From NCBI RefSeq assembly GCF_003149045.1, contig NZ_QGDU01000009.1, positions 1-64,000 on the forward strand: a stretch of DNA of 64,000 nucleotides, in the 5' to 3' direction. Below the pieces are notes generated by a model. The model searched no databases. It had not been told where the DNA came from and was given only the letters and a program-made list of their open reading frames with translations. The position numbers and the translations under genes are program-made. This document shows positions 43,412 through 51,548 of the stretch, in pieces. How positions within the stretch are numbered: position 1 is the first letter of the stretch; each line of letters begins with the position of its first letter. This DNA comes from Fibrobacter sp. UWR4. Lineage in GTDB: Bacteria > Fibrobacterota > Fibrobacteria > Fibrobacterales > Fibrobacteraceae.

Positions 43412-44500
43412 GTGAAATCAAAAATTTTAACGGCAGATGACTTGGTTCTCCCTCTACTGGAGGCGTACTATCAAGCACGTCGCCATAAAAGGAACACGGT
43501 AAACCAGCTGCAGTTTGAACTAAGCCTGGAACAGTCTATCTATGATTTATCGCGAGAATTGTCTTCAAGAACGTATGATCTCAGGCCATCCATTTGCTTT
43601 ATCAACGAAACTCCTGTAAAACGCGAAATCATTGCAGCAAACTTTCGTGATAGGGTTGTGCACCATTTGCTGTGTAACTGGATTTGCCCCATATTCGACC
43701 GACAGTTCATTCATGATTGCTACAGCTGCCGTGTTGGCCGTGGAACCGATTTTGCCGTGAGCCGCGCAAAGTATTTTATGGTATCTGAAAGCCGTGATTT
43801 TACAAGGGAATGTTGGTCTTTGCGTCTTGACATTAGTGGTTTCTTTATGGGAATCCACCGGGATATCCTGTATCAGCTTTGTGTAGAGGGCTTGAGTCGT
43901 GGCAAGTGGGCGGGTGTTCCCGACAAGGACTTGTGCATGTTTCTTCTAAAAAAGTTTATCTACAATAATCCTTTGGATAACGCTATTTTTCGAAGTCCAC
44001 CAAGTGCTTGGAATGACCTTCCGTTAAATAAGAGCCTTCGAGGAACTTCAGTAAACTGTGGACTTCCCATCGGTAATCTTACCAGCCAGTGGTTTGGTAA
44101 TATCTACTTGAATAGATTGGACCAGTTTGTAAAGCATCAGCTGAAAATTCGCTGCTATGGCCGCTATGTTGATGATATGCTTCTGGTTCATCACGACAAG
44201 TCTGTTCTTTTAGAAGCAATCTTCAAGATTCGGGATTATCTTAAATCACGGTTGCATTTGAATCTAAATGAAAAGAAAACAAGGCTTCAACCTATACAGA
44301 AAGGTTTTCCTATGCTTGGAGCCTATATTCTGCCGTACCGAACTTATCCTGGCAGGCGTACGGTTAAAAACTTTGTAGAATGTGTAAAGAATCCTTGCCG
44401 TGATGAAGATAAGCAGAAAAGTAGAGTCCAAAGCTACCTGGGCTATATGGGGCATTATAACGCATATCGGCTTACCCAGTCTATTCAACAAGGAACATGA
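43412..44500 (+). CDS. DGR-type reverse transcriptase
   Basis: A 362-residue reverse transcriptase. RT motifs in order: CYSCRVGRGTDFAV (region 2), SLRLDISGFFMGI (catalytic Asp of motif A), GLPIGNLTSQWFGNIYLN (the I/LGxxxSQ motif 4 typical of DGR enzymes) and YGRYVDDMLLVH (YxDD catalytic pair). It lacks maturase and endonuclease domains, unlike group II introns. It should copy TR RNA into adenine-mutated cDNA. GTG 43412 is chosen: it is the first start beyond the hairpins. Its TGA overlaps the accessory gene by ATGA. Confidence 0.95.
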   Translation: MKSKILTADDLVLPLLEAYYQARRHKRNTVNQLQFELSLEQSIYDLSRELSSRTYDLRPSICFINETPVKREIIAANFRDRVVHHLLCNWICPIFDRQFIHDCYSCRVGRGTDFAVSRAKYFMVSESRDFTRECWSLRLDISGFFMGIHRDILYQLCVEGLSRGKWAGVPDKDLCMFLLKKFIYNNPLDNAIFRSPPSAWNDLPLNKSLRGTSVNCGLPIGNLTSQWFGNIYLNRLDQFVKHQLKIRCYGRYVDDMLLVHHDKSVLLEAIFKIRDYLKSRLHLNLNEKKTRLQPIQKGFPMLGAYILPYRTYPGRRTVKNFVECVKNPCRDEDKQKSRVQSYLGYMGHYNAYRLTQSIQQGT

Positions 44501-45219
44501 ATATGAAAATGTCTGAAATATATGCTTTGGAAGAAGCGAACAAATCCTCCATCTATCTTTATTTGGAAGGCTCGTTTTACAAGGCTTATGAAAGGTCTGC
44601 ATTTCGTTTTTGCAAGAGGTTTCGGGAATGCAAGGTAAGTGCTGTTCACAACTTGTCACTGGCTTGCGACATTGTACGCATTGGTTTCCCGAAAATTGCC
44701 TTGGATAAGTATATGGCTGTAGCCCAGTCGTTTGGGTATTCGGTAGAATGCCAAGACGAAAAGAGAATTGCCGTTCATGGGATTGAACCTTTGGAAGGAT
44801 TTTCTTCTTGGAAAAATGGTTGCGTGTCTAATGCCGTTAGGGCTAAAGAGCAAACTTTGCCTATTGTTAATGCTCAGGAGTCATTAAAATTGCGTCTTTA
44901 CCGCGAAGCTTATGACAATGCTGTGGCTCTTACAAATTTTACTTCTAGGCTGCACCGTAATTTTCGTTTTGGAGCTGGTGATTCCTTGCGAAATGAATCT
45001 CTGGAACTGGCGGTAAAACTACACGTGGCGTTTAAACGAGGTGAGTCTCTGGATGAACGGCAAATATTTTATGAGATAGAACAGATGCGCATTCGCACTC
45101 GCATAATGCATGATGTGAAGCAATTTGATAGTGGCGTGTGGAAAATGCTCAACGATCGTTTTGACAGAATGCAGAATTTACTAAGGTCGGAATCCTGTTG
45201 CTTTGATGTGCAGGAGTGA
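44497..45219 (+). CDS. DGR accessory protein: MutS-I-like domain plus Avd-like helical bundle
   Basis: A 240-residue basic protein. The C-terminal half (~128-235) resembles Avd, the four-helix RT partner of DGRs: FTSRLHRNFRFGAGDSLRNE and QIFYEIEQMRIRTRIMHDVK match its helices 1-3. The N-terminal half (~18-95) resembles domain I of MutS: IYLYLEGSFYKAYERSA aligns with LFFRMGDFFELFEDDA, and RIGFPKIALDKYMAVAQSFG with LCGFPHHAAERYIPKMVAAG of the mutS product in this window. The acidic mismatch-reading residue is not in the same context. It probably binds the RT and TR RNA. AAGGAA precedes ATG 44497, and it overlaps the RT gene by 4 bases. Confidence 0.82.
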   Translation: MNMKMSEIYALEEANKSSIYLYLEGSFYKAYERSAFRFCKRFRECKVSAVHNLSLACDIVRIGFPKIALDKYMAVAQSFGYSVECQDEKRIAVHGIEPLEGFSSWKNGCVSNAVRAKEQTLPIVNAQESLKLRLYREAYDNAVALTNFTSRLHRNFRFGAGDSLRNESLELAVKLHVAFKRGESLDERQIFYEIEQMRIRTRIMHDVKQFDSGVWKMLNDRFDRMQNLLRSESCCFDVQE

Positions 45220-45239
45220 ACCTCTGGAGTTGGGCGGCA

Positions 45240-45267
45240 TACTCGCTGCTGATATGCAGGGCGAGTA
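45240..45267 (+). ncRNA. Stem-loop in the leader of the DGR template RNA
   Basis: TACTCGCTGC pairs with GCAGGGCGAGTA around a 6-nt loop, about 80 bases before TR. It is probably part of the structured RNA around the TR that the RT and Avd recognise. No T run follows, so it is not a simple terminator. Confidence 0.45.
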
Positions 45268-45347
45268 GAGTTTGTCGGGAATGGTGAATCGCGGCTGTTG
45301 TCCGCTTTTGCTGTTTCCGCTGAAAGTTGCTGCGAAATTCTTGTAAG

Positions 45348-45545
45348 GGTTTCTCCGTCCTTCCTGCTGGCAACTACAACAATGGTAGCTTCAACAATGC
45401 TGGCAACAACGGGAACTTCTGGTCTTCTACTGAGAACAATAGTAATAACGCCTACAACAAGAACTTCAACTACAATAACTCGAACGTGAACGAGAACAAC
45501 AACAATAAGAACAACGGCTTTTCTGTCCGTTGCCTCCGCAACTCC
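45348..45545 (+). repeat. DGR template repeat (TR)
   Basis: 198 bases matching VR at all positions but 27. It holds 64 adenines, and most variable sites are AAC or AAT codons when read in the VR frame, the classic DGR template bias that allows many residues and never a stop. It lies downstream of the accessory gene and is not itself a gene, although one frame stays open through it. Confidence 0.95.
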
Positions 45546-45591
45546 TCTGGCAATCCGTTTGTAACAATGATGCCCCTAAAAAAGGAAAAAT

Positions 45592-46476
45592 ATGAGAAAG
45601 AAAACTCTACGGCTTGGGAATGGAAATGTTGTGAATGATACAAACGAGCGCTTTGAAAACGAAAAATATGTGGAATCAGAAGAGGATACATTATCTTCAT
45701 TGCAATTCAATCCTATAAAAGAAAAAGAAGATTTAAAAAAATTCTTTTTGAAAAAAGAGGCATATAGTAAATTTGTTAATGGGGAAAAGAATTACTATTT
45801 TTATTGGTTTACTACTTATGATAAACTAGAGTTACTCGTAAATAAGAAAACGTTAAAGCTAGGTTTTCCTCCAAAGTGGTATGATTATGTTGATAGAATT
45901 TTTATTGAAGCATATTCCAATGAAATTGAACTTGGAAAAAGAATTTATGCGTCTTGTATAACTACGCAAAAAACATCTTTAATGTGGCAAAATTATGCTT
46001 TCAAAGAGAATTCTGTACTGATTATTTTTAATGGTCGAAAACTTCTGGAACTTCTGGGTGAAAAAATTCTGTTTTACCCTGTTATGTATATACCCCATTT
46101 AGAAAAAAGAAAAAAACAGAAAATTCTTGTGCCAAATAAATTGCTTTACCCGTTTATAAAGCGATATTCATATCAAGATGAACGGGAATGGCGCATTATA
46201 TCTACAAAACAAAACTTGAGATTTAAGACAATTAAGGATCTGATTGAATCCGTCTCAATTAGTGACTTTGCCTATGAAAAAAAATTACTTGAGAGTAAGA
46301 ATCAGTCAGAGGCTAATTATCTTTTGATTGAAAAGCAAAAAGAGAGGTTTAAGAAAAAGGTTGAGAAACTTTGTGAAAAAATCTCTCCCCAAAAAAGATA
46401 CCTGCGAAATGACTGGACTTTTGTGAATAAGTCTGTTATTCGGAATTATTGTGCGGACTTAGGAGACTTATCATAA
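45592..46476 (+). CDS. DUF2971-like protein, AT-rich
   Basis: A 294-residue protein resembling DUF2971: YWFTTYDKLELLVNKKTLKLGFPPKW, split here as YWFTTYDKLELL and KLGFPPKW, then IYASCITTQ, SLMWQNYA and YSYQDEREWRII. Function of the family unknown. The gene is visibly richer in A and T than its neighbours, so it was probably acquired. AAAGGA precedes ATG 45592, which is 46 bases after TR; it could be transcribed with the TR RNA. Confidence 0.7.
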   Translation: MRKKTLRLGNGNVVNDTNERFENEKYVESEEDTLSSLQFNPIKEKEDLKKFFLKKEAYSKFVNGEKNYYFYWFTTYDKLELLVNKKTLKLGFPPKWYDYVDRIFIEAYSNEIELGKRIYASCITTQKTSLMWQNYAFKENSVLIIFNGRKLLELLGEKILFYPVMYIPHLEKRKKQKILVPNKLLYPFIKRYSYQDEREWRIISTKQNLRFKTIKDLIESVSISDFAYEKKLLESKNQSEANYLLIEKQKERFKKKVEKLCEKISPQKRYLRNDWTFVNKSVIRNYCADLGDLS

Positions 46477-46540
46477 TTTGCGAATAGAATTATGATCCCA
46501 ATACTGAACAAGGCTTTGGGGGCTTAAGCATAGCTTATAC

Positions 46541-46621
46541 ATGCTACGCGCGCATATAGTACGGCTCGGCAATGCCCGCTCGAGTAAACTCGGCGGTCGC
46601 TGCACTCGCCTTTTGTTATAT
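46541..46621 (+). repeat. ~75-80-bp repeat, copy 1
   Basis: Starts ATGCTACGCG, contains a shared CGGCTCGG core and ends CTCGCCTTTTGTTATAT, as does copy 2 at 46625-46698. The two are adjacent and diverge in the middle. Confidence 0.7.
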
Positions 46622-46624
46622 GGC

Positions 46625-46698
46625 ATGCTTCGCATGCATATACTGCGGCTCGGAAATATCCACGCAAGCGTGGCTACTTCTCTCGCCTTTTGTTATAT
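46625..46698 (+). repeat. ~75-80-bp repeat, copy 2
   Basis: See 46541-46621. The shared end TTATAT supplies the putative -10 of the next gene. Confidence 0.7.
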
Positions 46699-46705
46699 TT
46701 AAAAC

Positions 46706-48292
46706 ATGGCGTTAAAGAATTTTCCTATCGGCATTCAGGATTTTGCGAGCATTCGCAACGAAGGGTTCTTTTATGTAGATAAGACGGACCTTGTTTACAA
46801 GTTGACTCATACAAGCAAGTATTACTTCCTCAGCCGCCCTCGCCGTTTTGGAAAGTCCCTTTTGATTAGCACATTGCAATGCTATTTCGAAGGTCGCAAG
46901 GAACTGTTCACTGGCCTAGCCATGGAACGCCTGGAGACCGAGTGGAAAAAGTATCCGGTCATTCGGCTGGACTTGAGTACAGTCAAGTCAACAGACCAGG
47001 ACAAGTTTGCCGAGAACATGAGCTTGAATCTGGAGTCTTACGAAAAAGAGTATTGTTTGGACAAGACAACTAGCCAGGCATGGGGTGCAAGGCTTAGGCG
47101 TATTATTGAAGCTGCAAATAATCAGACAAAGTCGCAAGTCGTTGTCTTGGTTGATGAATACGATGCTCCCGTTCTTGAGGCTATGGGCGATGCGAAGGCG
47201 CTAGAACGCATCCGAATGCAGATGCGGGAACTTTACGCGCCCCTCAAGGCCCTTGGCGGCATGCTTCGTTTCGTGTTCCTCACGGGCGTCAGCAAGTTCA
47301 GTCAGCTCAGCATCTTTAGCGAACTGAACAACCTGAATGTCATTACCATGGATGACGACTATGCAGCCATCTGCGGCATCACCAAGGAAGAACTGCTGAC
47401 CCAGATGCAGCCCGAAATCCAGGCGCTCGCCGACAAGCAGAAAATGACCTACGACGAGGCTGTCGCAACTTTGCAGCGCCGATATGATGGTTACCACTTC
47501 AGCGAAAACTCACCGGATATCTACAATCCGTTTAGCTTGATAAACTCTTTAGGTAAACAGAATTTCTTAAACTATTGGTTTGCATCGGGTACGCCGACCA
47601 TGCTTGTGAAGGCCATGGCCCGTTATAAGCTGAGTCCCGAAGAATATGATCGTGGTTTTTCTGTTGCACAGAGAACTTTTGATGCTCCTACAGAAACCGC
47701 AGAGACTCCCATCCCGGTTTTATACCAAAGTGGATATTTGACCATCAAGGGTTACGAAAAGGATTCAGTACGTCCGTTCAAATTGCAGTTCCCCAACGAT
47801 GAAGTTCGTAATGGAATGCTGGATTTGCTGACGAATTCGTATGTGTCAAAAAATGATGAGGAAACCTCCGAGTTCTTGGACCACTTCGTGACGGCGATGA
47901 AGGCGTGTGACATTGAAACTGCGCTTACAGAAATGCGCGCGTTCATGGCGAGCATTCCCTACGACGCCGAAAAGCAGAACGAACATCATTATAGAACTAT
48001 TTTCTACCTGATATTCAGAATTGCGACGCCGTACCTTGTCCGTTGCGAGGAACGTACCGCCGCAGGCCGCGCCGACGCCGTGGTGGAAACCGCCGACGCT
48101 GTTTACGTATTTGAATTCAAACTTGATGCAAACGGTACTGCCGACGATGCCCTCAGACAAATCGACGACAAGGGGTATCTGGTGCCTTACACCGTGACCA
48201 AGACTGCCGACGGCTCCCCGAAAAAACTGTTCAAGATTGGCGTCGCCTTCGATGCGGAAAAACGCACCTTGGGTCAGTGGAAAATCGCATAG
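46706..48292 (+). CDS. AAA-ATPase-like and PD-(D/E)XK nuclease-like protein
   Basis: A 528-residue protein of the widespread AAA-ATPase_like (PF09820-type) plus DUF1703/PD-(D/E)XK (PF08011-type) family. It shows YFLSRPRRFGKSLLIST (Walker A, ~45-60), VVVLVDEYDAP (Walker B, ~145-155), a middle QRRYDGYHFS and a C-terminal GRADAVVETADAVYVFEFKL with the nuclease D, E and K. Function unknown. Such genes occur in many copies in gut and rumen bacteria. A TATATTTA motif ends 4 bases before the ATG and there is no ribosome binding site. Confidence 0.88.
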   Translation: MALKNFPIGIQDFASIRNEGFFYVDKTDLVYKLTHTSKYYFLSRPRRFGKSLLISTLQCYFEGRKELFTGLAMERLETEWKKYPVIRLDLSTVKSTDQDKFAENMSLNLESYEKEYCLDKTTSQAWGARLRRIIEAANNQTKSQVVVLVDEYDAPVLEAMGDAKALERIRMQMRELYAPLKALGGMLRFVFLTGVSKFSQLSIFSELNNLNVITMDDDYAAICGITKEELLTQMQPEIQALADKQKMTYDEAVATLQRRYDGYHFSENSPDIYNPFSLINSLGKQNFLNYWFASGTPTMLVKAMARYKLSPEEYDRGFSVAQRTFDAPTETAETPIPVLYQSGYLTIKGYEKDSVRPFKLQFPNDEVRNGMLDLLTNSYVSKNDEETSEFLDHFVTAMKACDIETALTEMRAFMASIPYDAEKQNEHHYRTIFYLIFRIATPYLVRCEERTAAGRADAVVETADAVYVFEFKLDANGTADDALRQIDDKGYLVPYTVTKTADGSPKKLFKIGVAFDAEKRTLGQWKIA

Positions 48293-48313
48293 TTTGTATT
48301 GTTGCTGTTCCCT

Positions 48314-48817
48314 ATGATCGACTTCGCTGCGTTACAAGACTTCGTTTTCGAGGATCGCGTTTATGATTCCGAAATCCACGGCTTGGCCCATTGGCGGCAA
48401 GTGGAGTTTAACGGACTGTTGCTTGCGAAAAAGACTAAGGCTGACATTACGGTGGTTCGCCTCTTTGCCTTGTTCCACGATTCCAAGCGGGACTTTGACG
48501 GATACGACGAAACTCACGGCGGCCGTGGTGCTGAATTCGCCAAGAAATGTCGTGAAGAAAAACGTTTTGAAATCACGGATGAACAGTTCGAGAAACTATA
48601 TCACGCCTGTAAGAACCACACTTCGGAAAGGCATAATGGCGACCCCACCATTGATACCTGCTACGACGCAGACCGCCTTGACCTGGGCCGCGTGGAAATT
48701 AATCTTGATCCGATGAAAATGGCTTCGCTTGCCGGAGCCTTCATTGCCGCACAGTCTCGCAAAGAAAATATCCCGCCTTGTAAAATGCGGGATTGGTTAA
48801 TGAAATTTGAGTTTTAA
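48314..48817 (+). CDS. HD-domain-like phosphohydrolase
   Basis: A 167-residue protein with the HD-superfamily pattern: HGLAHWRQVE, then LFALFHDSKRDFDG (the HD pair), HACKNHTS, and DTCYDADRLDLGRV with a late Asp. It could be a small metal-dependent phosphohydrolase acting on nucleotides; substrate unknown. ATG 48314 is preferred over TTG 48299. Just 21 bases after the ATPase gene. Confidence 0.75.
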   Translation: MIDFAALQDFVFEDRVYDSEIHGLAHWRQVEFNGLLLAKKTKADITVVRLFALFHDSKRDFDGYDETHGGRGAEFAKKCREEKRFEITDEQFEKLYHACKNHTSERHNGDPTIDTCYDADRLDLGRVEINLDPMKMASLAGAFIAAQSRKENIPPCKMRDWLMKFEF

Positions 48818-48820
48818 ATG

Positions 48821-48856
48821 AAAAAAGCACTGTTCTTTTGAACGGTGCTTTTCTCT
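48821..48856 (+). terminator. Rho-independent terminator
   Basis: AAGCACTGTTC / GAACGGTGCTT stem with TTTT loop, followed by TTCTCTT. Confidence 0.7.
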
Positions 48857-48891
48857 TGAAATATCTAGCGTTCTCTTGAATGCGAAAGACC

Positions 48892-49004
48892 TTTGTTGCA
48901 CTTCCTTGTCATATAGTTATTGAACTGAAGCGAGTCCGGCGAAGCCGGGTGAACGGAGTGAACCGAGCGGAAGGGCAATGACTATATGACTGCGTTGCAA
49001 CAAA
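48892..49004. repeat. Long imperfect inverted repeat between convergent genes
   Basis: Arms 48892-48922 and 48976-49004 pair over TTTGTTGCA and GTCATATAGT-ATTG with a few mismatches. The interior holds smaller hairpins (TCCGGCGAAGCCGG). It ends right at the ridA stop codon and may help stop transcription from both sides. Confidence 0.7.
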
Positions 49005-49005
49005 C

Positions 49006-49512
49006 CTACGGTTCGATCCAGTTCATGCGACCCTGGAACTTGACTTCGCTCTTTGTCACTTGGAAGGTACAGCTGATTTCCACACCTGCATTCTTGGGGA
49101 GCGCTGCAACGCCTACGGCAGTGCGGGCGTGCTTGCCGTTGTCTCCCAGAATCTGGACTGCAAGTTCGCTTGCCCCGTTCAGGATGGCGGGCTGTTCTTT
49201 AAAGTCGGGGGAGGACTGGACAAAACCCTGCATCTGGACCAATTTCAGCGTTTCTCCATCTTCTAGCATACTCATGGCCGCTGCAATGTTGTTCAGCAGG
49301 CAAATAGCGGCGCCTTCCTTTGCCTTTTCTGGAGAAAGCTCGGTGGGAACAATTCCTGTATAAGCGGAAAAATCCCCATTTACGGAAGGCAACTGTCCTG
49401 ATACGAAAATCATGTCGCCCACGCGGGTAGCTGGTACATAAGCTGCCAGCGGAGCTGCCACGGCGGGCAGCGTCAAGCCTAGTTCTTCGACTTTTTTCTT
49501 GATAGAGAGCAT
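49006..49512 (-). CDS. RidA/YjgF-family protein
   Basis: A 168-residue member of the RidA superfamily, the longer form of ~150 residues rather than the 128-residue RidA. It shows MIFVSGQLPSVNG, LLNNIAAAMSML and HARTAVGVAALPKNAGVEI. RidA proteins hydrolyse reactive enamine/imine intermediates from PLP enzymes; the Arg that holds the carboxylate appears as HARTAVG. AAGGAG precedes the ATG. It lies 88 bases downstream of the transporter small subunit on the same strand, so it may share its transcript. Confidence 0.88.
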   Translation of the reverse strand: MLSIKKKVEELGLTLPAVAAPLAAYVPATRVGDMIFVSGQLPSVNGDFSAYTGIVPTELSPEKAKEGAAICLLNNIAAAMSMLEDGETLKLVQMQGFVQSSPDFKEQPAILNGASELAVQILGDNGKHARTAVGVAALPKNAGVEISCTFQVTKSEVKFQGRMNWIEP

Positions 49513-49600
49513 GTTTTTACTCCTTATATAGATTTTGCCCTGTCAGAAATCTTGTTTCTGGACATTTAATTTTTTGTACCTGCGGGGGTGCTCCTGCGCT

Positions 49601-49711
49601 TTAGTCTTTTTTCTTTCCGCCAAAAACCTTGCTGAAACAAAAAGCGCAAAGGCCTACGATGACGGCCCAGGAACCGACCATAAAGATAATTCCGCCAGTA
49701 GAAAGTTCCAT
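49601..49711 (-). CDS. MetS-like small subunit of the NSS transporter
   Basis: A 36-residue peptide with one membrane helix (GIIFMVGSWAVIVGLCAFCF) and a Lys-rich end (GGKKKD). This pattern matches MetS, the tiny partner of MetP in methionine/alanine import by NSS carriers. Its ATG overlaps the stop of the large subunit by one base (TAATG). The gene is easily missed because of its length. Confidence 0.82.
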   Translation of the reverse strand: MELSTGGIIFMVGSWAVIVGLCAFCFSKVFGGKKKD

Positions 49712-51375
49712 TACTTAACCTCCTTCTTGTTAGAAAGAACATCGTCAGAATCGCCGATGGGCATGTTCTGCTTATGGGTGGTAGGGGGAACGTCGGCCGG
49801 ATCACCCTTGCGCCAGGCCAGGTAAATCAACACATTTAACAGGATTGTGCAAACCAACAGGAAAATTCGAATTCCCCAGGTGAAAGAAATCTGGCTCATC
49901 TGGTGGCCCAGGAAAGTCACCATTGCATCGGGAGAAACTCCCTGCAGGCTTACTACTGCCCAGCCGTCGTGAACGAGCCAAGCCACAAGTACAATGGCCA
50001 GGTAGGCGGGGCAGACGTAACGGATGATGAATCTGAAAAACTTTGGAAGCTTCAATGCCGCACCTTCGTTCATCAGGGCAAATGCCTCGGATTCATCGGA
50101 ACCATCAGCCTGCTTCACCTTACGTTTACCAAGGACAAAGGAAAAAATGAATGCTTGGATGGTTCCGATGAACACCAGAAGGAAACTGCCGCCCCAGAAG
50201 TCAAATTCGTCAACCGCACCGGCGGCAAGGCCAAAGATTCCGACGAGACCGCCTAGGAATGTCACTACACTGACAGAGGTGATGGCTCCCTTGCGGCTCT
50301 GCTTCAGGTCGTCCTCGCAGAAGCTGATAAGGGGCTGGATAATAGAGATGGCACTGGTGACACCAGCAATAAACAGCATGCCAAACCACAATGTCTGGAA
50401 GAAACCGCCAAAGGGCAACTGGCCAAATACGAAGGGCATGGTCTGGAAGCCAAGACCGAAGGTACCCAGCTTGGCGCATTCTTCAATATTGTTTCCTGCA
50501 ATAAGAACTGCCATGGGAATCACGATGGTGCCACCCAGGATGATTTCTGCAAAACCGTTGGTGGATGCCGCCGTCAGGGATGAAAGCACCAGGTCTTCCT
50601 TGGGCTTCAGGTAGCTTGCATAGCAGAATACAATACCCATACCCAGGCTCATGGTAAAGAATACCTGGCCGGAAGCGGCAAGCCATACGGTGGGGTTCGT
50701 GATTTCGGAAAGGTTCGGGTTCCAGACGAATGCCAAACCCTTGCTGATACCGTCAATGGTCAAAACTCGTCCCACAAGAATCAAGCCCATCACTAGAAGA
50801 ATCGGCATGGTAATCTTGTTTACGCGTTCAATGCCTTTACGGACTCCAAAGCTAAGCAAGCCCATGTTGCATGCGAAGGTGACAAGGAAGAAAAGGATTG
50901 CGGCGGGGAAGGGGCCAATCTTTGTGTTCAGCATGATGTAGTTACCGAAGAATTCCTTCATGGGGCCGTAACCTCCAGCCACCACTTCCATCAACTTTCC
51001 TGTGGCGGAGTAGTAGGTAAAGGCCAGAATCCAGGACTGGATAAACATGTAGTAGAAGGTGATGAACAGGGGCGGCAGAATACACAGGGACCCCAGGTGC
51101 TTTGCCCAGGGCTTCTTTCCCAGAATGTAATGGAAACCACCCGGGGCGGTTCCATGACGTTTGCCGCCTGCGGCGCGACCTAAGGTCCATTCCATCCAGG
51201 AAAGAGGAATTCCCAGGAGTAAAAACGCTATCAAGTAGGGGATGATGAATGAGCCGCCGCCATTTGTGGCAGCCTGCACCGGGAATCTAAGGAAGTTGCC
51301 CAGACCGACGGCGGAACCGGCTACTGCCAGGATCACGCCCAGTTTGGAACCCCAGTTATCACGTTTGTTTTTCAT
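49711..51375 (-). CDS. Sodium-dependent NSS/SNF transporter (MetP-like)
   Basis: A 554-residue membrane protein of the neurotransmitter:sodium symporter family with ~12 membrane segments. The sodium- and substrate-site segment GSAVGLGNFLRFP is at ~20-32, with unwound TM6-like and TGVTSAIS-type segments later. With the small MetS-like subunit it probably imports a neutral amino acid such as methionine or alanine. Start ATG 51375. Confidence 0.9.
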   Translation of the reverse strand: MKNKRDNWGSKLGVILAVAGSAVGLGNFLRFPVQAATNGGGSFIIPYLIAFLLLGIPLSWMEWTLGRAAGGKRHGTAPGGFHYILGKKPWAKHLGSLCILPPLFITFYYMFIQSWILAFTYYSATGKLMEVVAGGYGPMKEFFGNYIMLNTKIGPFPAAILFFLVTFACNMGLLSFGVRKGIERVNKITMPILLVMGLILVGRVLTIDGISKGLAFVWNPNLSEITNPTVWLAASGQVFFTMSLGMGIVFCYASYLKPKEDLVLSSLTAASTNGFAEIILGGTIVIPMAVLIAGNNIEECAKLGTFGLGFQTMPFVFGQLPFGGFFQTLWFGMLFIAGVTSAISIIQPLISFCEDDLKQSRKGAITSVSVVTFLGGLVGIFGLAAGAVDEFDFWGGSFLLVFIGTIQAFIFSFVLGKRKVKQADGSDESEAFALMNEGAALKLPKFFRFIIRYVCPAYLAIVLVAWLVHDGWAVVSLQGVSPDAMVTFLGHQMSQISFTWGIRIFLLVCTILLNVLIYLAWRKGDPADVPPTTHKQNMPIGDSDDVLSNKKEVK

Positions 51376-51548
51376 GTTCTTGTTCCCAATATTTTTTTTG
51401 CAATCTAGAAAACTTTTTTGGAGGCGTGAGGCTTGATGGAGCTGTTACTGCTGTATACAGAAATAATCAAAAATTTGTGATCATATTGCCTGATAAAAAG
51501 TAACTTTACAATAAACCCAAGAAGATTTGGGAAAAAAGGATTGGATTT

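Noticed and set aside
43412-44500. Group II intron or retron origin of the reverse transcriptase
   Set aside because: No maturase or endonuclease domain or intron RNA is seen, and the adenine-specific TR/VR pair decides for a DGR.
45327-45638. An open frame through the DGR template repeat encoding an Asn-rich peptide
   Set aside because: It is the TR read in the VR frame. It has no start signal and its composition follows from adenine-rich template codons.
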